Part shown: positions 36,450 to 45,925 of the stretch, one piece after another
Layout of the letters: each line of letters starts with the position of its first letter
Numbering within the stretch: position 1 is the first letter of the stretch
From: Actinomycetota bacterium
GTDB taxonomy: Bacteria > Actinomycetota > Actinomycetes > S36-B12 > CAIYMF01
Assembly: GCA_020161245.1 (NCBI GenBank)
Contig: JAIUOK010000016.1
Span: 1-64,000 of the forward strand
Direction of reading: 5' to 3'
DNA length: 64,000 bases
Notes under the pieces: generated by a model
Database searches by the model: none
What the model was told of the DNA's origin: nothing
The model's input: only the letters and a program-made list of their open reading frames with translations
Translations under genes and position numbers: made by a program

Positions 36450-38434
36450 CCCCCGAGGGTAGTCGCGCCCTCCGCGGCTGCCGTGCGCACGTCGACCAGC
36501 AGCTCGCTGTGGCGCGTCTGCGCCTCCTCGAGCACGTCGGTGATCTCGCGGCCGATGAGCTCGTGGCGCTCCATGAGCGCGTCGCGCAGCGCCTCGACGA
36601 GGTGGCGGTTCTCGTGCAGCAGGACCCGGGTGTGGCCCTTCTGCTCCTGCAGGATGCGCTCCACGCGCTCGCGGCCGTCCTTGTCGCTGAGCACGCGCCC
36701 GACGAGGTTGGTGTCGGACAGGGCCGAGCCCTGCACCGCGGCGTACGAGATCAGCGTGTCGGTCATGCCGGCCGCGCCGACCATCTGCGCCGCGATGTTC
36801 GTCGCGTACAGCAGGTCGCCCGAGGGCCCGGTGGACACGTCGCCGAAGAAGATCTCCTCGGCCGACTGGCCGCCCATCGCGATGCGGATCAGGCCGGTCA
36901 TCTCGTCGCGGCTGCGGGTGAACACGTCCTCGGCGTCGCCGTGCGCGAGCAGGCCGAGCGCATCGCGCCGCTTGATGATGGTGAGCACCTCGAGCCGGCG
37001 CTGCGGGGCCACGAGCCAGGCGGTGACGGCGTGGCCGGCCTCGTGCGTGGCGATGAGGCGCTTCTCGTGCTCGGTGTAGGCCACGGGCTGGCCGAGGCCG
37101 ACCTCCTCGACGAGGCGGGCCCGCTCGACGTCCTGGCGGTTCATCGCCTGGTCGCCGCGGCGCAGCGCGTTCACGAGGCCCTCGTCGAAGAGGTGCTCGA
37201 TCATCACCGGCGTGTAGCCCTGGGTCACCGCGGCCAGGCTGTCGCGCTGCTCCTCGGCGTCGAGCTCCTGGTGGTGGGCCTTCTTGGCCAGGAAGAAGTC
37301 GATGAGCTCGCGGCGGCCGGCCTTGGTCGGCGGCTCGAACGTGAGGCGCCGGTCGAAGCGACCGGGCCGCAGCAGCGCCGGGTCGAGATTGTCGGCCCGG
37401 TTGGTCGCGGCGATGACGAGGACGTTGGTGCTCGGCGGGACCGGGCGCGAGAGCTGTCGGTTCGCGGGCAGGTAGAGGTTGAGCTTGTCGACGAACCATG
37501 TGCGCAGCTTCTGGAAGCCGGTCGGGTCGTCGAAGGACTGCATCTGCACGAGCAGCTCGTTGACGACGCCGCCGACGCCCTCCGACGTCATGCCTGCGAG
37601 GTTGCGGATGAGCCCGCCGGACTGCGCGGACCCCACGATGCCGGGCGCGGCCGCGGCGTACTGCGACGGCAGCCCCTCCAGGCCCCCGCAGCACATCACC
37701 GACGAGCTCTGGGTGGTCGGGTGGGCCGTCATCGACAGGCCGCCCCGCGCCATGGCGATCGCGTCGATCTCCTCGATGAAGCCGATCGCGCCGCCCTCCT
37801 GGCGGGCCGCCTTGCGCAGCGCCTTGAAGTACGAGCGGATCTTGCGGGCGGTGGCGCCGTAGTACATCGACTGGAAGGACGTCGCCGACACGAACAGGAA
37901 CGGGACGCCGGCCTCGCGCGCCATCGCCTTGGCCAGGTGCGTCTTGCCGGTGCCGGGGGCGCCCTCGAACAGCAGGCCGCGGCGCGGCGTGCCGCCCATC
38001 TCGGAGGAGAACGCCTTGTGCGCGAGGAAGAGGTTGAGCGAGCGGACGACGTCGTCCTTGACCGGGTCGATCGCCTTGACGTCGTCGAGGGTCACGTCGA
38101 TCTGCTCGGGGCGGTAGGTCACGTGCGGCGAGCGGCCGGCGCCGATCGTGCTTCCCACGAGGACACCGATGAGCGCGAGGAAGAACAGGGCCGGGATGAG
38201 CAGCATCGGGTCGACCGACGGCAGCGTCAGGTTGAACACGTCGAGCGGGTCGCCGCTGACGAGGCGGCCCCAGAGGTAGGCGGCGGGCAGCAGGAGCAGC
38301 AGGAACAGGGTCCACAGCCGCCGGCGGCGCGAGCGCTCGCGCGAGGCGCCGACGTCGCCGCCGCCCATCGACAGCCGACCGCTGCTGGCGTCGCTGAGCA
38401 TGTCCGCCGAGCCCTGCTGCTTGCCTCGCGCCAT
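36446..38434 (-). CDS. Divergent FtsH-like membrane AAA+ zinc protease
   Basis: 662 residues. Two membrane helices (about 40-59 and 76-98) flank a short 16-residue loop instead of the usual FtsH outer domain. The AAA+ part has Walker A GAPGTGKT (158-165), Walker B GFIEEIDAI (218-226; Glu replaces the usual first Asp), and the second region of homology at 345-363 with Arg fingers (RPGRFDRR). About 110 residues lie between Walker B and that block, some 60 more than in standard FtsH, including a Cys-Cys pair (248-249). The protease site is complete: HEAGH (464-468) plus Asp540. A housekeeping FtsH is not in the window, so this is probably a paralogue. Confidence 0.88.
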   Translation of the reverse strand: MARGKQQGSADMLSDASSGRLSMGGGDVGASRERSRRRRLWTLFLLLLLPAAYLWGRLVSGDPLDVFNLTLPSVDPMLLIPALFFLALIGVLVGSTIGAGRSPHVTYRPEQIDVTLDDVKAIDPVKDDVVRSLNLFLAHKAFSSEMGGTPRRGLLFEGAPGTGKTHLAKAMAREAGVPFLFVSATSFQSMYYGATARKIRSYFKALRKAARQEGGAIGFIEEIDAIAMARGGLSMTAHPTTQSSSVMCCGGLEGLPSQYAAAAPGIVGSAQSGGLIRNLAGMTSEGVGGVVNELLVQMQSFDDPTGFQKLRTWFVDKLNLYLPANRQLSRPVPPSTNVLVIAATNRADNLDPALLRPGRFDRRLTFEPPTKAGRRELIDFFLAKKAHHQELDAEEQRDSLAAVTQGYTPVMIEHLFDEGLVNALRRGDQAMNRQDVERARLVEEVGLGQPVAYTEHEKRLIATHEAGHAVTAWLVAPQRRLEVLTIIKRRDALGLLAHGDAEDVFTRSRDEMTGLIRIAMGGQSAEEIFFGDVSTGPSGDLLYATNIAAQMVGAAGMTDTLISYAAVQGSALSDTNLVGRVLSDKDGRERVERILQEQKGHTRVLLHENRHLVEALRDALMERHELIGREITDVLEEAQTRHSELLVDVRTAAAEGATTLGG

Positions 38435-38464
38435 CGCCGCTACCCGTCTCTCGCTGCTCGTCCG

Positions 38465-38500
38465 GTGCACGTACCGCCCGGTGGGGGCCGGGCGGTGCAC
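38465..38500 (-). promoter_or_regulatory. Hairpin in the leader of the FtsH-like gene
   Basis: CCGCCCGG (38474-38481) pairs with CCGGGCGG (38488-38495), flanked on both sides by GTGCAC-type hexamers that extend the symmetry. It sits 31 nt before the start codon and could be a leader structure or the terminator of the lipoprotein gene upstream. In 38501-38666 I see no gene. Confidence 0.5.
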
Positions 38501-38666
38501 CCATCGTGAGCGACCGCGGGTCCGGCTGCCTCATCGCAGCAGCCAACCTCACTCGCGTGGAGTACCCCGACCGGACGCAACCTCCACCCAGCGTGACGTC
38601 CCGCTCTCGGAGAGCGCAACGGGCCAGCGGACGGTCACGCCGCGGATCCGGCGGCCGGACGGCCGG

Positions 38667-39179
38667 CTACCGCTGCGGCTCGCGCACCCCGTGGACGGCG
38701 AACGCGCGGGACGGGTCGACGCACAGCGACAGCGAGTCCGGCCGCACGTAGTGGCCCTCGAGCCGCAGCGGCGCCCCGGCGCGGGCGACGGTGCGCCCGT
38801 CGGTATCGACGACGGCGAACGCCGGGCCGGGCGCACGGGCCGCAGGCGCCTCCGGCTGGGCCGGCCCGCCGACGCGGCGCCACCCGTCGGGCCACAGCAG
38901 CGACACGCGGCCGTCCGGCCCGTCGAGGACGACGCAGCCCGACACGTCGACGAGGCGGCCGGCGAGGGCCACGGCCGCCGGGCCGGCGCCGGAGGAGGAG
39001 GGATGCGCCGGGAGGGTCCCGTCGTGCTCGAGCGAGCATCCGGCCGTGGCCGCCGCTGCCGCCGAGGCAGCGGCGCGCGCGACGATCGCCCGCGCTCCCC
39101 TGGGCCGCGCCGCAGGAGCGCGGGCCGCAGAAGGCGCTGCTCGGGCCATCCGGGCCCGGACAGCGGTCCGGTGCGTCAT
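38667..39179 (-). CDS. Putative lipoprotein, unknown function
   Basis: 170 residues. A long Arg-rich N-terminus (about 1-32) precedes a short hydrophobic stretch and a lipobox ending TAGC (Cys48), so the mature part begins at Cys48. The mature domain (about 120 residues) contains GRLVDVSGCVVLDGPDGRVSL and LLWPDGWRRVGG, suggesting a small beta domain; one further pair of Cys is present. No family recognised. GAGG lies before the ATG; an internal Met11 is an alternative start. Sits between mshB and the FtsH-like gene on the same strand. Confidence 0.6.
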   Translation of the reverse strand: MTHRTAVRARMARAAPSAARAPAARPRGARAIVARAAASAAAAATAGCSLEHDGTLPAHPSSSGAGPAAVALAGRLVDVSGCVVLDGPDGRVSLLWPDGWRRVGGPAQPEAPAARAPGPAFAVVDTDGRTVARAGAPLRLEGHYVRPDSLSLCVDPSRAFAVHGVREPQR

Positions 39180-39241
39180 CGCGTCAGCCTCGCCGCCACC
39201 GACGCTACGGGCGCGCAGCGCCACCGGACAGCGGCGAGACG

Positions 39242-39284
39242 CAGCTGCGACGCGGGGCGACACAGCTGCGACGTCGCTGCGACG
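39242..39284. repeat. Iterated CAGCTGCGACG boxes upstream of the lipoprotein gene
   Basis: CAGCTGCGACG occurs at 39242-39252 and 39263-39273, exactly 21 bp apart, with a near copy TCGCTGCGACG at 39274-39284. They lie about 60-105 bp upstream of the lipoprotein start and could be binding sites for a regulator. Confidence 0.4.
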
Positions 39285-39316
39285 CGTCCGCGACCGGGCA
39301 GCAGGTGCCGCGTGCC

Positions 39317-40213
39317 TCAGACGCCGGCGAACAGGTCGGTCTCGCGGCCCTCGGCGTCGCGGGGCCCGGCCGGGGCGCCCTTCACGAGCCGGTAGTACTC
39401 GTGGCCGAAGGCCTGCGAGCCCACCTTGTTCGACAGCGCGAAGAAGCCGTCCTCGAGGCTGATCTGGGTCTTGTGCGCCGCCATCGCCGCCATCTTGCGG
39501 TCGAGCCAGGCAGCGGCGTCGACCGCGGTGGTCACCAGCGCGTCGTCGCACCCGAACGGCAGGTCGTCGGGGTCCATCGCGGTGAACTCGCTCTCCTCGC
39601 CGAGATCCTTCAGCGCCTGGATCCCCGCGCGCATCACCGACTTGGGGAACGCCGTCCAGTAGACCTTGGCGACGTCCCACGCCTCGCCGAGCTCGGGCTT
39701 GAAGCCGGGCGCGGCGGCCAGGGCGACCGCGTAGGTGGCGGCCCGGTGCGCCTGGATGTGGTCGGGATGGCCGTAGCCGCCGAAGTCGTCGTAGGTGACG
39801 AGCACCTGCGGCCGCACCTCGCGGATCACGGCCACGAGGTCCGTCGCGGCGGCGAGGAGGTCGGCGCGCCAGAAGCAGGCGGGGTCGTCGTTGTCCGGCG
39901 TGCCCATCATCCCGGAGTCGCGGTACTTGCCCGGGTGGCCGAGCTGGCGGTGGTCGACGACGCCGAGAGCCGCCATCGCCTCGGCCAGCTCGATCGCGCG
40001 GTGCTCGCCGAGGGTGTCGTCGCGGTCGGCCGCGCGGTGCGCGTGCTCGTCGACGAGGATCTCGCCCTCCTCGCCCAGTGTGCAGGTGACGAGCGTGACG
40101 TGCGCCCCCTCGTCGACGTACTTGGCCATCGAGGCCCCGTTGTTGATCGTCTCGTCGTCGGGGTGGGCGTGGACGAGGAGGAGGCGGCGGGCTGCTGCGG
40201 CGGCGTCGGTCAC
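39317..40213 (-). CDS. mshB: N-acetyl-1-D-myo-inositol-2-amino-2-deoxy-glucopyranoside deacetylase
   Basis: 298 residues. The LmbE/PIG-L deacetylase motif is AHPDDE (16-21: His17, Asp19, Asp20 for zinc and catalysis) with the later [12 protein letters not shown] supplying the third zinc ligand. Length and blocks such as [11 protein letters not shown] and [19 protein letters not shown] identify MshB rather than the mycothiol conjugate amidase Mca. It deacetylates GlcNAc-Ins in mycothiol synthesis, which marks the host as an actinobacterium. The GTG start follows TAGGCT by 7 nt (leaderless); divergent from the S9 peptidase gene. Confidence 0.95.
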   Translation of the reverse strand: MTDAAAAARRLLLVHAHPDDETINNGASMAKYVDEGAHVTLVTCTLGEEGEILVDEHAHRAADRDDTLGEHRAIELAEAMAALGVVDHRQLGHPGKYRDSGMMGTPDNDDPACFWRADLLAAATDLVAVIREVRPQVLVTYDDFGGYGHPDHIQAHRAATYAVALAAAPGFKPELGEAWDVAKVYWTAFPKSVMRAGIQALKDLGEESEFTAMDPDDLPFGCDDALVTTAVDAAAWLDRKMAAMAAHKTQISLEDGFFALSNKVGSQAFGHEYYRLVKGAPAGPRDAEGRETDLFAGV

Positions 40214-40220
40214 GCGGTGG

Positions 40221-40226
40221 AGCCTA
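40221..40226 (-). promoter_or_regulatory. -10 box (TAGGCT), leaderless start of mshB
   Basis: TAGGCT on the minus strand ends 7 nt before the mshB GTG. It faces the divergent TAGGGT box of the S9 peptidase gene in a 128-bp interval. Confidence 0.5.
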
Positions 40227-40329
40227 CGTCCGCGCTCCCACCACGACACCCCGCTGCCGGGCGCGTTCGCCCGCGGCGGAAGCGGCCGGGCCCGCTGCCC
40301 GCCGCACCGGCGGCCCCGTCGAGCGGGGC

Positions 40330-40335
40330 TAGGGT
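40330..40335 (+). promoter_or_regulatory. -10 box (TAGGGT), leaderless start of the S9 peptidase
   Basis: TAGGGT ends 6 nt before the GTG at 40342; no ribosome site between. Confidence 0.5.
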
Positions 40336-40341
40336 CGGACG

Positions 40342-42435
40342 GTGAGCGACCAGACCTATCCCCGGCAGCGCGCCCGCACCCGCGGCTTCTCCTGCGGGGC
40401 GCCCCGCCTGTTCACCATCGCCCCCGACGGCGCCCGGGTGGTGTTCGTGCGCTCGACGTCAGGCACGGACACGGTCGGCCGCCTGTGGGTGCTCGACGCC
40501 GCGACGGGCCAGGAGACGCTCGTCGCCGACCCTGCGGCGCTGCACGAGGGCGCCGAGGAGCTCTCACGCGAGGAGCAGGCACGCCGCGAGCGCATGCGCG
40601 AGCAGGCCTCCGGTGTCGTCGGCTACGCCACCGACAAGGACGCGACCCGGGCGGTCTTCGCCCTCAGCGGCGGCCTGTACGCCGCATCGCTGACCTCGGC
40701 CGAGCCCGTCCATGCGCTCGAGGTGGCCGGGCCGGTGATCGACCCGCGCCTGTCGCCCGACGGCCGGCATGTGGCCTATCACGCGCACGGCGCCCTGCGT
40801 CTGGTCGAGGCGGACGGCACCGGCGACCGCGCCCTGGTGGAGCCGTCGCACGAGCACGAGACCTGCGGCCTCGTCGACTTCGCCGCCGCCGAGGAGCTCG
40901 AGCGCTCGCGCGGGTTCTGGTGGTCGCCGGCGTCCGACGCCCTCCTGGTGGAGCGGTTCGACGTGAGCCTCGTGCAGGAGTGGTGGATCGCCGACCCGGT
41001 GCACCCGGGGACGCGGCCCTACGCGCACCGCTACCCCTCGGCCGGCACACCCAACGCCGTGGTCTCCCTCGACCTCGTCCGGCTCGACGGCTCCAGCCTG
41101 CCGGTCGAGTGGGACGCCGAGGCACTGCCCTACCTCGTCGATGTCCACTGGGGCGAGGCAGGCGACCCGCTCGTCGTGCTCGCCAGCCGTGAGCAGAAGC
41201 GCTTCGTCGTCCTCGCGGTCGACCCTGCGACGGCGCAGACCCGCGTGGTGGCCGAGTGGACCGACCCGCAGTGGGTCGACGTGTTCCCGGGCTCGGTGCG
41301 CTGGTCGCCCGATGGGCAGCTGCTCACGCTGCGGGCCGACCGCGGCACCGACACCTACCGCCTGCACCTCGGCGACGGCTGGCTCTCCCCCGCCGGGCTG
41401 CAGCTGCGCGGGGTCGCAGGAGCCGACGACGACGGCGTGCTGGCGCTTGCCGCCCCGCACCCGATGCAGTCCGCTCTCGTCCGCATCCGCTGGGACGGCT
41501 CGGTGTCGACGCTCGCCGGCGACGGCGGGTACGCCACGGGCCTGTCAGCCGGTGGCACGTCCGTGGTCGTCGAGCGGCGTCTGGGGTCGACCGCTGTCTC
41601 CTACGAGGTGCGTTCCAGTCCGGATGCGCACGCGGTGGAGTCGTTCGCCGAGACGCCCGTGGTGGAGCCGCGCGTCGAGGTGATCGAGGCGGGTCCGGAC
41701 GCGATCCTCACCGCCGTCCTCTGGCCGACGGGGCACGAGCCCGGCACGCGACGGCTGCCGGTGGTGCTCTCGCCCTACGGCGGGCCGCACCACCAGGAGG
41801 TGCTGGCGGCCGGAGGCCTGTACGGCGAGGACCAGTGGCTGGCCGACCAGGGCTTCTGCGTCGTCGTCGCCGACGGGCGGGGCACCCCCGGCCGCGGGCC
41901 GTCGTGGGACCGCCGGATCAAGCACGACCTCGCCACCGGCGTGCTCGACGACCAGGTGACCGCGCTGCAGGCGGTCGCCGAGCGCTGGCCCGACGACGTC
42001 GACACCGACCGCGTCGCGATCAGGGGCTGGTCGTTCGGTGGCTACCTGGCCGCACTCGCGGTGCTCGCCCGGCCCGACGTCTTCCACGCCGCCGTCGCCG
42101 GCGCCCCTGTCACCGAGTGGCGCCTCTACGACACCGCCTACACCGAGCGCTACCTCGGGATCCCCACGGACGACGCGGCGCCCTACGACGCCTGCTCGCT
42201 CATCCCGTTCGCGCCGCAGCTGCGCCGGCCGCTGCTGATCATCCACGGGCTCACCGACGACAACGTCGTGGTGGCCCACACGCTCGCGTTGTCGGGCGCG
42301 CTCACGGTGCACGGCCGCCCGCACCAGGTGCTGCCGCTGTCCGGCGTCACACACATGACGCCGCAGGAGGAGGTCGCGGAGAACAAGCTCCTCCTCGAGC
42401 TCGACTTCATCCGGCGCTCGCTCGGCGTCGCCTAG
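40342..42435 (+). CDS. S9 family prolyl oligopeptidase (dipeptidyl peptidase IV-like)
   Basis: 697 residues, leaderless GTG start. An N-terminal beta-propeller (about 20-450) with WSP-type strand repeats precedes an alpha/beta-hydrolase domain with Ser564 (GWSFGGY), Asp639 (HGLTDDNV) and His671 (GVTHMT). The propeller residues [13 protein letters not shown] (about 180-192) resemble the Glu pair of DPP-IV enzymes that holds the substrate amino end, so dipeptidyl-peptidase activity after Pro or Ala is likely. No signal peptide, so it is cytoplasmic and may finish breakdown of peptides brought in by the transporter encoded next door. Ends at a strong hairpin. Confidence 0.9.
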   Translation: MSDQTYPRQRARTRGFSCGAPRLFTIAPDGARVVFVRSTSGTDTVGRLWVLDAATGQETLVADPAALHEGAEELSREEQARRERMREQASGVVGYATDKDATRAVFALSGGLYAASLTSAEPVHALEVAGPVIDPRLSPDGRHVAYHAHGALRLVEADGTGDRALVEPSHEHETCGLVDFAAAEELERSRGFWWSPASDALLVERFDVSLVQEWWIADPVHPGTRPYAHRYPSAGTPNAVVSLDLVRLDGSSLPVEWDAEALPYLVDVHWGEAGDPLVVLASREQKRFVVLAVDPATAQTRVVAEWTDPQWVDVFPGSVRWSPDGQLLTLRADRGTDTYRLHLGDGWLSPAGLQLRGVAGADDDGVLALAAPHPMQSALVRIRWDGSVSTLAGDGGYATGLSAGGTSVVVERRLGSTAVSYEVRSSPDAHAVESFAETPVVEPRVEVIEAGPDAILTAVLWPTGHEPGTRRLPVVLSPYGGPHHQEVLAAGGLYGEDQWLADQGFCVVVADGRGTPGRGPSWDRRIKHDLATGVLDDQVTALQAVAERWPDDVDTDRVAIRGWSFGGYLAALAVLARPDVFHAAVAGAPVTEWRLYDTAYTERYLGIPTDDAAPYDACSLIPFAPQLRRPLLIIHGLTDDNVVVAHTLALSGALTVHGRPHQVLPLSGVTHMTPQEEVAENKLLLELDFIRRSLGVA

Positions 42436-42455
42436 CTGCCCTCGGAAGACGCGGC

Positions 42456-42489
42456 GAGGGCGCGGACAGGGTCTCCTGTCCGCGCCCTC
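42456..42489. terminator. Terminator between the S9 peptidase and the peptide-transporter operon
   Basis: Perfect 15-bp stem (42456-42470 with 42475-42489) and a 4-nt loop between convergent genes. Confidence 0.85.
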
Positions 42490-42520
42490 GGCACGTCTGC
42501 GGCGCCGCGCGCCGGCCCCG

Positions 42521-43690
42521 TCAGCGGAACTGGCTGCGGTCGTCCTGGTGCGCCTGCTGCACGAGGTCCGGGTGCGCGTCGACGGGCAGCTGCTGGTCCT
42601 GCTCCTCGGCCGACATGGTCGAGCGGATCACGCGGCCCTCGGCGTTCGGGTCGAACGGCTTGCGCTCCTCGGGGAAGTGGCAGGCGATCGCGTGGCCCGG
42701 GGCGACCTCGCGGAAGGCCGGCACCTCGAGCTTGCAGCGCTCCTGCGCCTTGAAGCACCGGGTGTGGAACACGCAGCCCGACGGCGGGTTGATGGGCGAC
42801 GGCAGGTCGCCGGTGAGCAGGATGCGCTCGCGGCGGTTCTGGTTGTCGGGGTCGGGGATCGGCACGGCCGACAGCAGCGCGTGGGTGTAGGGGTGCAGCG
42901 GCTTGCTGTAGAGCGTGTCGCGGTCGGCGAGCTCCATGATCTTGCCGAGGTACATGACCGCGACGCGGTCGGAGATGTGCCGCACCACCGACAGGTCGTG
43001 CGCCACGAAGATGTAGGCGATCCCGAACTCCTCCTGGAGGTCCTCGAGGAGGTTGACCACCTGGGCCTGGATCGAGACGTCGAGGGCCGACACCGGCTCG
43101 TCGCAGACGATGAGCTTGGGCCGCAGCGCGACAGCCCGGGCGACGCCGATGCGCTGGCGCTGGCCGCCGGAGAACTCGTGCGGGTAGCGGTTGTAGTGCT
43201 CGGGGTTGAGGCCGACGCGCTCGAGCAGGCTCTGGACCTTGGACTTGATCTCCTTGTCCGTCAGCGAGCTGTCGGTGATGCGGAACGGCGCGCCCACGAT
43301 GGTGCCGATGGGGTGGCGCGGGTTCAGCGAGGAGTAGGGGTCCTGGAAGATGATTTGGATGTCGTTGCGCAGGGCCTGCATCTGGCTGCGCGAGTAGCCC
43401 GAGATCTCCTTGCCGTCGAAGACGATCGATCCCGAGGTCGGCTCGATGAGCTTGGTGATCGTGCGGCCTGCGGTGGACTTGCCGCAGCCGGACTCGCCCA
43501 CGAGGCCGAGGGTCTCGCGCTCGGCGACGTCGAAGGTGACGCCGTCGACCGCCTGCACGGCGCCGACCTGCTTCTGGAACAGGATCCCCTGGGTGATCGG
43601 GAAGTGCTTCTTGAGGTCCCTGACCTGGAGCAGGGCGTCGTCGCGCAGCGTGGGCGCGCCCGACGGCTCGGTGCTCGGGGCGACGGTCAC
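42521..43690 (-). CDS. Oligopeptide/dipeptide ABC transporter ATP-binding protein (OppF/DppF type)
   Basis: 389 residues from a GTG behind AAGGAG. Walker A GESGCGKST, signature FSGGQRQRIGVARA, Walker B LIVCDEPVSALD, and the C-terminal oligopeptide-transporter extension with spaced cysteines (GCVFHTRC, RC, ACHF). The tail beyond that (about 350-389) is acidic and Gln-rich (EEQDQQLP). Partner of the OppD-type subunit encoded just upstream; last gene of the transporter operon. Confidence 0.93.
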   Translation of the reverse strand: MTVAPSTEPSGAPTLRDDALLQVRDLKKHFPITQGILFQKQVGAVQAVDGVTFDVAERETLGLVGESGCGKSTAGRTITKLIEPTSGSIVFDGKEISGYSRSQMQALRNDIQIIFQDPYSSLNPRHPIGTIVGAPFRITDSSLTDKEIKSKVQSLLERVGLNPEHYNRYPHEFSGGQRQRIGVARAVALRPKLIVCDEPVSALDVSIQAQVVNLLEDLQEEFGIAYIFVAHDLSVVRHISDRVAVMYLGKIMELADRDTLYSKPLHPYTHALLSAVPIPDPDNQNRRERILLTGDLPSPINPPSGCVFHTRCFKAQERCKLEVPAFREVAPGHAIACHFPEERKPFDPNAEGRVIRSTMSAEEQDQQLPVDAHPDLVQQAHQDDRSQFR

Positions 43691-43740
43691 GGTGTCTCCT
43701 TGGTGCGTTCTGTCCGGAGTGCTCGGGCGGTGCGGTCGGG

Positions 43741-44808
<1,068 letters not shown>

Positions 44809-44824
44809 AGCGGTTCCTTCGGGC

Positions 44825-45835
44825 TCAGCTCAGGCGGACGCGCGGGTCGACCACGCCGTAGAGGACGTCGACGATGATGTTGGCGAGCACGATGAACAGC
44901 GCCGCCACGATCGTGACACCCATGATGACCGGCAGATCCTGCTTGTCGATCGCGTCGATCGAGAGGTACCCCAGCCCGGGCAGGCTGAACACCTTCTCGG
45001 TCAGGATCGCGCCTCCGAGCAGGGCTCCGAGGTCGAGGCCGAAGATGGTGATGATCGGCGTGAGCGCGGCGCGCAGCGCGTGCTTGCTGATCACCTTGCG
45101 ACGCGTCAGGCCCTTGGACACCGCGGTGCGGATGTAGTCCTCGCTCATGGTGTCGAGCATGTTCGCGCGCGTGAGTCGGGCATAGAGGGCCGCGTACAGG
45201 AACGCCAGCGCGATCCAGGCGAGGATCAGCGACTGGAACCAGGCCACCGGGTTCTCGGTGAGCGGTTTGTACGTCGGTGGTGGCAGGAATCTGATCGGCC
45301 CGTACACGAAGACGTACAGGAGTATCAGTCCGGTGAAGTAGACCGGTAGCGAGACGCCGGCCAGGGCGATGATCATCGCCGCTCTGTCGACGACCGTCCC
45401 CTTCTTCAGGGCGGACAGGATCCCTACCGAGAGGCCGAGCACCAGCCAGAGGATGGCGGCGCCGACGGCCAGGGAGAGTGTGACCGGGAACCTGTCCTTG
45501 ATCAGGGTCCAGACCGGTTCCTTGTAGCGGAAGGAGTAGCCGAAGCAGGGCGCCGGGCACTCACGGACGCCGTCGGGCGTGCCGTCGCTGAACGTGCGCC
45601 CCGCGACGATGCCCTTCATGTAGTCGGCGTACTGCTTGACCAGCGGCTGGTCGAGGCCGAAGGACTTCTCGATCGCCGCCACCAGCTCCGGTGTCGGGTT
45701 CTTGCCCACGTACAGGTACGCGGGGCTGCTGCCGGTGATCTTCGGGCCGATGGCGAACAGGAAGAACGTCACCAGGCTGACGATGAACACCACGACCACG
45801 GCTCCGAGGAGCCGGCGGACGATGTACCGGAACAT
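44825..45835 (-). CDS. ABC transporter permease (OppB/DppB type)
   Basis: 336 residues with six membrane helices (first at about 9-29). The EAA loop for ATPase contact is DYIRTAVSKGLTRRKVISKHALRAA. The outer loop between helices 1 and 2 is long (about 30-115), as in OppB/DppB, and carries two Cys (ECPAPC). It pairs with the DppC-type permease encoded two genes upstream. A stem-loop separates it from the binding-protein gene. Confidence 0.92.
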   Translation of the reverse strand: MFRYIVRRLLGAVVVVFIVSLVTFFLFAIGPKITGSSPAYLYVGKNPTPELVAAIEKSFGLDQPLVKQYADYMKGIVAGRTFSDGTPDGVRECPAPCFGYSFRYKEPVWTLIKDRFPVTLSLAVGAAILWLVLGLSVGILSALKKGTVVDRAAMIIALAGVSLPVYFTGLILLYVFVYGPIRFLPPPTYKPLTENPVAWFQSLILAWIALAFLYAALYARLTRANMLDTMSEDYIRTAVSKGLTRRKVISKHALRAALTPIITIFGLDLGALLGGAILTEKVFSLPGLGYLSIDAIDKQDLPVIMGVTIVAALFIVLANIIVDVLYGVVDPRVRLS

Positions 45836-45848
45836 GTGCCCTCCGCAG

Positions 45849-45885
45849 GGTGTGGCCGACGGGATTGTCTCCCGCCGGCCACACC
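45849..45885 (-). terminator. Intercistronic stem-loop after the solute-binding protein gene
   Basis: 15-bp arms (45849-45863 with 45871-45885), one A/C mismatch, 7-nt loop, between the binding-protein stop and the dppB-like start. Such structures protect the upstream message and give excess binding protein over permease. Confidence 0.65.
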
Positions 45886-45925
45886 CGCGTGTTCGATTCG
45901 AGCGGTTAGCTAGCTACGAGCTGCG

